A stretch of DNA of 36,329 bases from CAZUSU01 sp964623315 (lineage in GTDB: Bacteria > Patescibacteriota > Patescibacteriia > Magasanikbacterales > 2-02-FULL-50-9b). The notes below the pieces were generated by a model. That model was not told the origin of the DNA. It saw nothing but the letters and a program-made list of their open reading frames with translations, and ran no database searches. The translations under genes were made by a program, and so were the position numbers. The stretch is taken from the NCBI GenBank assembly GCA_964623315.1, contig CAZUSU010000038.1, positions 1-36,329 on the forward strand, read 5' to 3'. This document shows positions 31,796 to 36,329 of this stretch, piece by piece. The first letter of the stretch is position 1, and each line of letters starts with the position of its first letter.

Positions 31796-33796
31796 ATGCA
31801 GGTACCGCAGATGACACGGACGTTGATAATCGGAGTGCTTACCGCCGCATTCCTGTTTCCGTCTGTTTCATTTGCGCTCATACCGAATGATAATCAGTGG
31901 AAGCAAACGACGAGTACGGAATTAATACATCTATCCGATGCGTGGGACATAAGCACCAACGCGCGCGCGGTGGTTGTTGCGGTCATTGATAGCGGCGTTG
32001 ATATTACGCATCCGGATCTGGCAGAAAATATTTGGGTTAACGAACAGGAACAGCTTGACGGTGCAGATAACGACAATAACGGTTTTATTGACGATTTAAA
32101 CGGGTGGAACTTTGTCAACAACACACCGAGTGTGCGTCCCAATCCCACTGCGGCATCAAGCACAAAAATTGGGATTCAACATGGTACCGTTGTTGCCGGT
32201 ATTATTGGCGCCGTGGGGAATAACAATATTGGCGGCGCGGGCGTTGCTTGGCGCGTTAAAATTATGCCGCTCAAAATTTTAGGCGAAAATGGCGACGGTG
32301 ATTCTGATATGGCCGTGAAGGCGATTGACTACGCCATCAAGCAAAAAGCAGATATCATTAATTTAAGTTTTGTGGGACAAACGCCGAGTCGGAATTTTAT
32401 TCAGGCGATAAGACGAGCGTATCGCGCCGGCATTGTGGTGGTTGCCGCGGCGGGCAATGCGCCGGAAAACGGCATCGGCATTAATCTTGATATTACACCC
32501 CACTATCCCGTTTGTTTTGATGATCCGTTACAAGAAGAAAATTGGGTCATCGGTGTTGCCGCGCTAGACACCGAAGGCAATCTCGCTTCGTTTTCTAATT
32601 ACGGCAAACGGTGCGTGGACATTTCCGCGCCGGGTAAAAAAATTCCGTCGCTTTTATTTTTTGAACCAGCGCACGGATTTTTTGATTTGCTGGGGGGGAC
32701 ATGGTCGGGGACGTCCGTTGCCGCACCCTATGTAACCGGCGTTGCCGCACTCATCAAAGGACTCCAGCCAACATGGGGGCCAGAGGAAATTCGGCGCGCG
32801 CTTTTGGAAAATGTTGATCCCTTAAGAGGCAATGACACCAACGTCGCCGGCCGTGGCATACTTAACGCGTTTAAGGCGGTGCGTTATGCGGCGCGAGGCG
32901 GGAATGCGCGTTCGCCGGATGGAACGGTAGTCGCAACGGGACAGATACGTGGCGTGCCTCAAGTCACCTTATTTGATCGTTCGCTCAATTCAGTCATTTC
33001 CTTTCCGGTGGCGCGGACGGCGGTGAATGGCACCAATGTGGTTCTGGCCGATGTAGAAAATTCCGGCGTAACCAGTGTGATAGCGGCAGTGCCGGATCGG
33101 CGCGGCACGTTAATCAGAATATTTAATCGTGACGGAAAATTGGTGCGCGAATTTAGGCCGTTTGGGTCTGCGGTGCGCACCAGCATATCGCTGGCAAGTG
33201 GCGATTTAACGGGGGATGGCATTGATGAATTATTAGTCGGTGCGCCGTCGCGGCGCATGGCACGCGTACTGTCGCCCGAAGGTGTCACGCAGTTGGACAT
33301 TCCCATTCCGGAGCGCGGAAATTTTTTTCTTGAGATGATAACCGAATCACAACGTCCTTTTATTGCCACGATTGTGCCGCATGCAACGGATTACGCCGTG
33401 TATGTTTGGGATACTATCGGTGCGTTTGAACGTTTATACACCATACCGCGTCGCGTCACGGCAAAAAGAGCGGAAGTGGTCGGTGCGGCCGACCGGTTTG
33501 GCACTGGCGCGCGGCAATTGTATGTTGCCACCACGAGTGGTCCAACCGTTAACGTTCAGTTTTTTTTGCCGGACGGTAAGCCGGATATTACCTACGCCGC
33601 ACGCGCGGCTCGTGGCGCGGTGTTTGGATTTACCTTTGGGCCGGTTAACGGAGCGGAAACACCCCAACTGCTTATTGGCTCACAAGCCGGCGGCGTATTA
33701 GCATATGATACGGCTTCTGCCGGTGGCATGGTCTCTTCTACCGTAGACACCCGATTGGTGCGTTCACCGTGGCGCGCTCTTTATTTTGGCAGATAA
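31796..33796 (+). CDS. Secreted S8 family (subtilisin-like) peptidase with C-terminal propeller-like region
   Basis: 666 residues. ATG 31796 is used; ATG 31811 (MTRTLIIGVLTAAFL) is an equal choice. Signal peptide to about residue 27 (VSFA). The catalytic triad is clear: Asp65 (VAVIDSGVDI), His129 (QHGTVVAGI) and Ser307 (SGTSVAAP), with oxyanion Asn221 (AAAGN). A DNDNNGFIDD stretch (91-100) is a likely Ca2+ loop. The protease domain ends near 375. Residues 385-666 contain FG-GAP-like repeats (LASGDLTGDGIDELLVGAPS, PQLLIGSQAG), suggesting a beta-propeller. No I9-type propeptide is obvious. It probably acts on surface or extracellular proteins, and is co-transcribed with the TPR protein. Confidence 0.9.
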   Translation: MQVPQMTRTLIIGVLTAAFLFPSVSFALIPNDNQWKQTTSTELIHLSDAWDISTNARAVVVAVIDSGVDITHPDLAENIWVNEQEQLDGADNDNNGFIDDLNGWNFVNNTPSVRPNPTAASSTKIGIQHGTVVAGIIGAVGNNNIGGAGVAWRVKIMPLKILGENGDGDSDMAVKAIDYAIKQKADIINLSFVGQTPSRNFIQAIRRAYRAGIVVVAAAGNAPENGIGINLDITPHYPVCFDDPLQEENWVIGVAALDTEGNLASFSNYGKRCVDISAPGKKIPSLLFFEPAHGFFDLLGGTWSGTSVAAPYVTGVAALIKGLQPTWGPEEIRRALLENVDPLRGNDTNVAGRGILNAFKAVRYAARGGNARSPDGTVVATGQIRGVPQVTLFDRSLNSVISFPVARTAVNGTNVVLADVENSGVTSVIAAVPDRRGTLIRIFNRDGKLVREFRPFGSAVRTSISLASGDLTGDGIDELLVGAPSRRMARVLSPEGVTQLDIPIPERGNFFLEMITESQRPFIATIVPHATDYAVYVWDTIGAFERLYTIPRRVTAKRAEVVGAADRFGTGARQLYVATTSGPTVNVQFFLPDGKPDITYAARAARGAVFGFTFGPVNGAETPQLLIGSQAGGVLAYDTASAGGMVSSTVDTRLVRSPWRALYFGR

Positions 33797-33799
33797 TTC

Positions 33800-33808
33800 T
33801 GCTATTAT
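33800..33808 (+). promoter_or_regulatory. Extended -10 promoter of the UXS-like gene
   Basis: TG-C-TATTAT (TATTAT 33803-33808), 9 bases, ATG 33818. Leader of a few bases at most. The TG overlaps the end of the subtilase gene's downstream region. Confidence 0.55.
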
Positions 33809-33817
33809 GTTCTCACT

Positions 33818-34828
33818 ATGACTCAATCAGCATCCAAAAAAAATGTAATCGTCACCGGCGGCGCGGGATTTATCGGTTCTCATTTGTGTGAACAGCTTTT
33901 GCAGGATTGCCGCGTAATTTGTATTGATGATTTATCAAACGGTTCAACGGGAAATATTGAGCATCTGCTCGGTCATCCGGATTTTGCCTTCATTAAGCAT
34001 GACATCACCAAAGCGGTAGAACTTGGCGAGCTACCGGAATTAGAACGGTTTCGTTTGCCGGTTTTGGGTGTTCAAGAGATCTATCATTTGGCGTGCCCCA
34101 TGTCCGTAAAGGATTTTGGCGCCATGCGTTTGCCGATGATGTGGGCAAACAGCGAAGGGATGCGTGTGACGCTTGATTGGGCGGTGAAATATAAAGCGCG
34201 CTATGTGTTTACGTCCAGCTCGGTGGTGTATGGTCAAAAAATGTCAGACGCGCCCGTTGCCGAAACGCACATCGGTACGATTGATCATTTGCAACCACGC
34301 GCCGCATACGACGAAAGCAAACGTTTTGCGGAAACGCTGGTGCAAATTTATGTTGAGCAATTTGGCGTTGATGCGCGCATCGCGCGCGTGTTTCGCACCT
34401 ACGGGCCGCGGCTCAAAATGTTTGATAATCAGATGATCAATGATTTTGTGGTAAGCGCGCTGGACGGCGATGAAATGGTAATTTTTGGTACAGAAACGTT
34501 TGCGTCAACACTGCTCTATGTTACCGATTGCGTGTCTGCACTCATAAAGTTGGCGCGGGTGGTGGGTCCGGTGGCTCCTATCAACATTGGCGGCGACGAA
34601 GAATTTAAAATGACAGACGTTGCGGCGCGCGTCAATGCCGTTGCCGGCACCACGTGTCCGGTGCGTTTTGACCAACAGTTGGATTTTCTTTCCGAGCATC
34701 CGGTGCCGGACTTGACCCAAGCAAAAAAACTTTTGGGTTGGATGCCATTGACACGTCTTGATAACGGTTTGGCGCGTATGATTGATTTTGTCACGGCGAA
34801 CCGTCATCGCATCACGTATCGCGCCTAG
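33818..34828 (+). CDS. NAD-dependent epimerase/decarboxylase, UDP-glucuronate decarboxylase (UXS)-like
   Basis: 336 residues. GGAGFIGSHL (14-23) for NAD, IDDLSNGSTGNIEHL (36-50), YHLACPMS (89-96), TSSSVVYG (132-139) and catalytic Tyr164/Lys168 in YDESKRFAETL. RVFRTYGPRLKMFDNQMIND is very close to the pattern of UDP-xylose synthases (R-I-F-N-T-Y-G-P-R). UXS turns UDP-glucuronate into UDP-xylose, so the substrate would come from the Ugd-like enzyme at 27450. Variation at CPMS (usually CPASP) means a related activity cannot be excluded. First gene of an operon with the GT2, DUF2304 and GT4 genes. Confidence 0.82.
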   Translation: MTQSASKKNVIVTGGAGFIGSHLCEQLLQDCRVICIDDLSNGSTGNIEHLLGHPDFAFIKHDITKAVELGELPELERFRLPVLGVQEIYHLACPMSVKDFGAMRLPMMWANSEGMRVTLDWAVKYKARYVFTSSSVVYGQKMSDAPVAETHIGTIDHLQPRAAYDESKRFAETLVQIYVEQFGVDARIARVFRTYGPRLKMFDNQMINDFVVSALDGDEMVIFGTETFASTLLYVTDCVSALIKLARVVGPVAPINIGGDEEFKMTDVAARVNAVAGTTCPVRFDQQLDFLSEHPVPDLTQAKKLLGWMPLTRLDNGLARMIDFVTANRHRITYRA

Positions 34829-34830
34829 CT

Positions 34831-35493
34831 ATGCGCACGCTCGTTATCATTCCCGCGTTTAACGAGGCGGCTACCATTGGTGACGTCGTGCAGAGCGTAC
34901 CATCTGAATACGTTGTGGCGGTTATTGATGATGGCTCGTCAGATGAAACAGGCGCGCGCGCGGCTGCGTCCGGTGCTGTGGTCGTCCGCCACGCCGTGAA
35001 TCGCGGTCTTGGCGGCGCACTGCGTACCGGATTTTTATTTGCCCTGCGAGGTGATTTTGATACGGTGGTAACTCTTGATGCTGATGGTCAACATGACCCG
35101 CGAGAAATTCCAAAATTTATTTCGGCGTTGCAAAGCGGTGTTGATGTCGTTGTCGGTGAGCGCAAGACCGGCGACATGCCGCGCGCGCGTCAATGGTACA
35201 ATCGGTTGGGACGGCTGGTGACCAGTGGTTTGTTTGGCACAAAACTGGTGGATACCGAGTCAGGTTTTCGCGCGCTTTCACGACGCGCGCTGGAACAGAT
35301 GGAACTCACCGCATCGCGCATGGATATTTCGTCTGAAATTATTGCCGAAGCGCACCGCGCGCGGCTGTGTGTTGGCAGTGTTCCCATAACGGTGTACTAT
35401 ACGGATTATTCCCTATCAAAAGGTCAGTCATTGTGGGAAGGGGTGCGCACGGCCGTTCGATTATTTCTTAAATCACTTTCACGCATAGTATGA
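34831..35493 (+). CDS. Glycosyltransferase family 2 (DPM1/polyprenyl-phosphate-sugar synthase-like)
   Basis: 220 residues. LVIIPAFNEAATIGDVV opens the GT-A fold, VIDDGSSDETGARA is the nucleotide loop, NRGLGGALRTGF the next helix, TLDADGQHDPREIP holds the DxD metal site (Asp83/Asp85), and DTESGFRALSRRA the acceptor-side motif. There is no membrane tail, unlike longer DPM/GtrB enzymes. Such short GT2s make polyprenyl-phosphate-linked sugars or extend them. The DUF2304 gene overlaps it by 4 bp and encodes a membrane protein, a frequent partnership. Confidence 0.9.
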   Translation: MRTLVIIPAFNEAATIGDVVQSVPSEYVVAVIDDGSSDETGARAAASGAVVVRHAVNRGLGGALRTGFLFALRGDFDTVVTLDADGQHDPREIPKFISALQSGVDVVVGERKTGDMPRARQWYNRLGRLVTSGLFGTKLVDTESGFRALSRRALEQMELTASRMDISSEIIAEAHRARLCVGSVPITVYYTDYSLSKGQSLWEGVRTAVRLFLKSLSRIV

Positions 35494-35837
35494 ATCAGCC
35501 CATTTTAATGCAGGTTATGCTCACGCTCATTGCGGCCATGACCGTTCTGCGCATTATTTCCCGCGTACGCGCGCGCACGGTGGGAGTTTTTTTTGCCGGT
35601 ACATGGCTCACGGGAATTTTCTTTTTTTTGATTTTTGTATGGATGCCCGCACTCGCCACGCGCGTGTCGCATTTTTTGGGCGTAGGTCGGGGGGTAGATG
35701 CGGCGTTATATGTGGGTGTGGCACTGCTATTTTATTTGAATCTGCGATTATTACTGCGTCTGGAAAAGCAAGAACATTTGATCACGACATTAGTAAGCGA
35801 GCTGGCGTTATTACGCCACGAGCAGGAAAAAAAATAA
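35490..35837 (+). CDS. DUF2304 membrane protein
   Basis: 115 residues. Three membrane segments (about 5-22, 30-52, 66-88), then a helical tail (LRLEKQEHLITTLVSELALL) ending in charged residues. This fits DUF2304, a small family usually encoded next to GT2 genes; it may anchor or assist the glycosyltransferase. The start ATGA overlaps the upstream stop by 4 bp, so translation is coupled. Confidence 0.8.
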   Translation: MNQPILMQVMLTLIAAMTVLRIISRVRARTVGVFFAGTWLTGIFFFLIFVWMPALATRVSHFLGVGRGVDAALYVGVALLFYLNLRLLLRLEKQEHLITTLVSELALLRHEQEKK

Positions 35838-35838
35838 T

Positions 35839-36329
35839 ATGGCGCGACACATCGCAATAGTTACGGCGGTGTATGCACCGGTCGTCGGTGGCATGTCAAC
35901 GGTTGCCACGCATGAGGCGCGCGCAGTAATGAAAATATCAGATGCCACGGTGTTCACGCTTTCATACGCGGGCGAATCACCGGAACCTAATGTGGTGCGG
36001 CTCACGGCATGGCCTCGTATTTCTTTTGGCGGCTTTGTGCCACAGATGCTCTGGCGTTTGTGGAATTTTGATACGGTGTATGCGCACCTACCGGCGTACG
36101 GATGTATGGCACCGCTGTTATTGTGGAAATTATTGCGCCGCCGCCGTTTAGTCATAACGGTTCATATGGATCCCCGTGGCACCGGATGGCGTCGCGTGGC
36201 GTTTGCCTTGGCGCGTCCGTTAATGCGGGCGCTTATTCGCTGTGCAGACGCGGTACGCATTTCATCCGATGCGTTAGCTCACCGCTCGTTACTCGGTGGC
36301 GCAAAAAACGTACAGATAATACCGTTTGG
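35839..36329 (+). CDS. Glycosyltransferase family 4, N-terminal half (cut by window edge)
   Basis: 163 codons are visible and the frame is open at the right edge. HIAIVTAVYAPVVGGMSTVA is the GT4 entry with the GG loop; TVYAHLPAYGCMAPLLLWKL and LVITVHMDPRGTGWRRVAFA follow as the acceptor-side Rossmann fold. It starts one base after the DUF2304 stop and continues the operon. The donor-binding half lies outside the window. Confidence 0.85.
   Translation, partial: MARHIAIVTAVYAPVVGGMSTVATHEARAVMKISDATVFTLSYAGESPEPNVVRLTAWPRISFGGFVPQMLWRLWNFDTVYAHLPAYGCMAPLLLWKLLRRRRLVITVHMDPRGTGWRRVAFALARPLMRALIRCADAVRISSDALAHRSLLGGAKNVQIIPF

Noticed and set aside
1..36329. Alternative genetic code (TGA read as Gly)
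   Set aside because: TGA serves as a normal stop for the epimerase (28259-29164) and the lipoprotein (16360-17883), and no gene has in-frame TGA.

Overview
The window looks like part of a chromosome from a member of the Candidate Phyla Radiation (Patescibacteria). Reasons: an S-layer-type protein whose N-terminus carries repeated 'KVYAVEPGGKLRWV'-like modules instead of SLH domains; an ECF sigma factor paired with a DUF5667-type membrane anti-sigma; several O-antigen-ligase-like membrane proteins fused to TPR tails; a UDP-sugar dehydrogenase without its C-terminal domain; and almost no Shine-Dalgarno (SD) sequences, with many -10 boxes 6-10 nt from the ATG. TGA is used as a stop, so the code is standard. 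No rRNA or tRNA marker was seen, so the phylum call is inference.

Layout: (1) 1-580, end of a GC-rich MopE-like metal-binding-motif protein with a very long terminator hairpin. (2) 614-4247, an operon of a Wzy/O-antigen-ligase-like protein and two GT4 glycosyltransferases. (3) 4309-7427, a secreted CAP-domain protein (minus strand) and a large surface protein ending in a peptidoglycan-binding domain. (4) 7470-8900, two self-contained GC-rich minus-strand units: a PP2C-like phosphatase and a short ORF or structured RNA. (5) 8924-10126, a GT4 gene sharing a stop-codon TTAA with a convergent small HTH regulator. (6) 10632-16240, ECF sigma, anti-sigma and a 1267-aa S-layer-like protein, closed by a strong terminator. 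(7) 16268-17970, a GC-rich lipoprotein unit with its own promoter, SD and terminator. (8) 18003-27383, four Wzy-TPR genes in mixed orientation plus a GT4; a 162-bp palindromic MITE-like element lies between the divergent pair. (9) 27450-36329, nucleotide-sugar and polymer-assembly genes: Ugd-like, GalE-like, polyprenyl-phosphate hexose-1-phosphate transferase, TPR membrane protein, subtilase, UXS-like decarboxylase, GT2, DUF2304 and a partial GT4.

Together the genes describe a cell-surface assembly locus. Nucleotide sugars (UDP-GlcA, possibly UDP-Xyl) are made by the dehydrogenase, epimerase and decarboxylase; the PHPT enzyme loads the first sugar on the lipid carrier; GT4 and GT2 enzymes extend it; Wzy/ligase-like proteins polymerise or transfer it, possibly onto the Thr/Ser-rich S-layer protein (inference). 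The ECF/anti-sigma pair probably reports on envelope state.

The most unusual signals are: two styles of expression unit side by side (leaderless surface-polysaccharide genes versus GC-rich monocistronic units with SD, sharing a 12-bp AGCTTGACAAAC motif at -35); a 162-bp palindromic element with 3-bp TAA flanks and a 30-bp relic that supplies the stop codon of a glycosyltransferase; and a predicted ECF-type promoter (TGTAAC-N17-CGTC) directly before the sigma gene.
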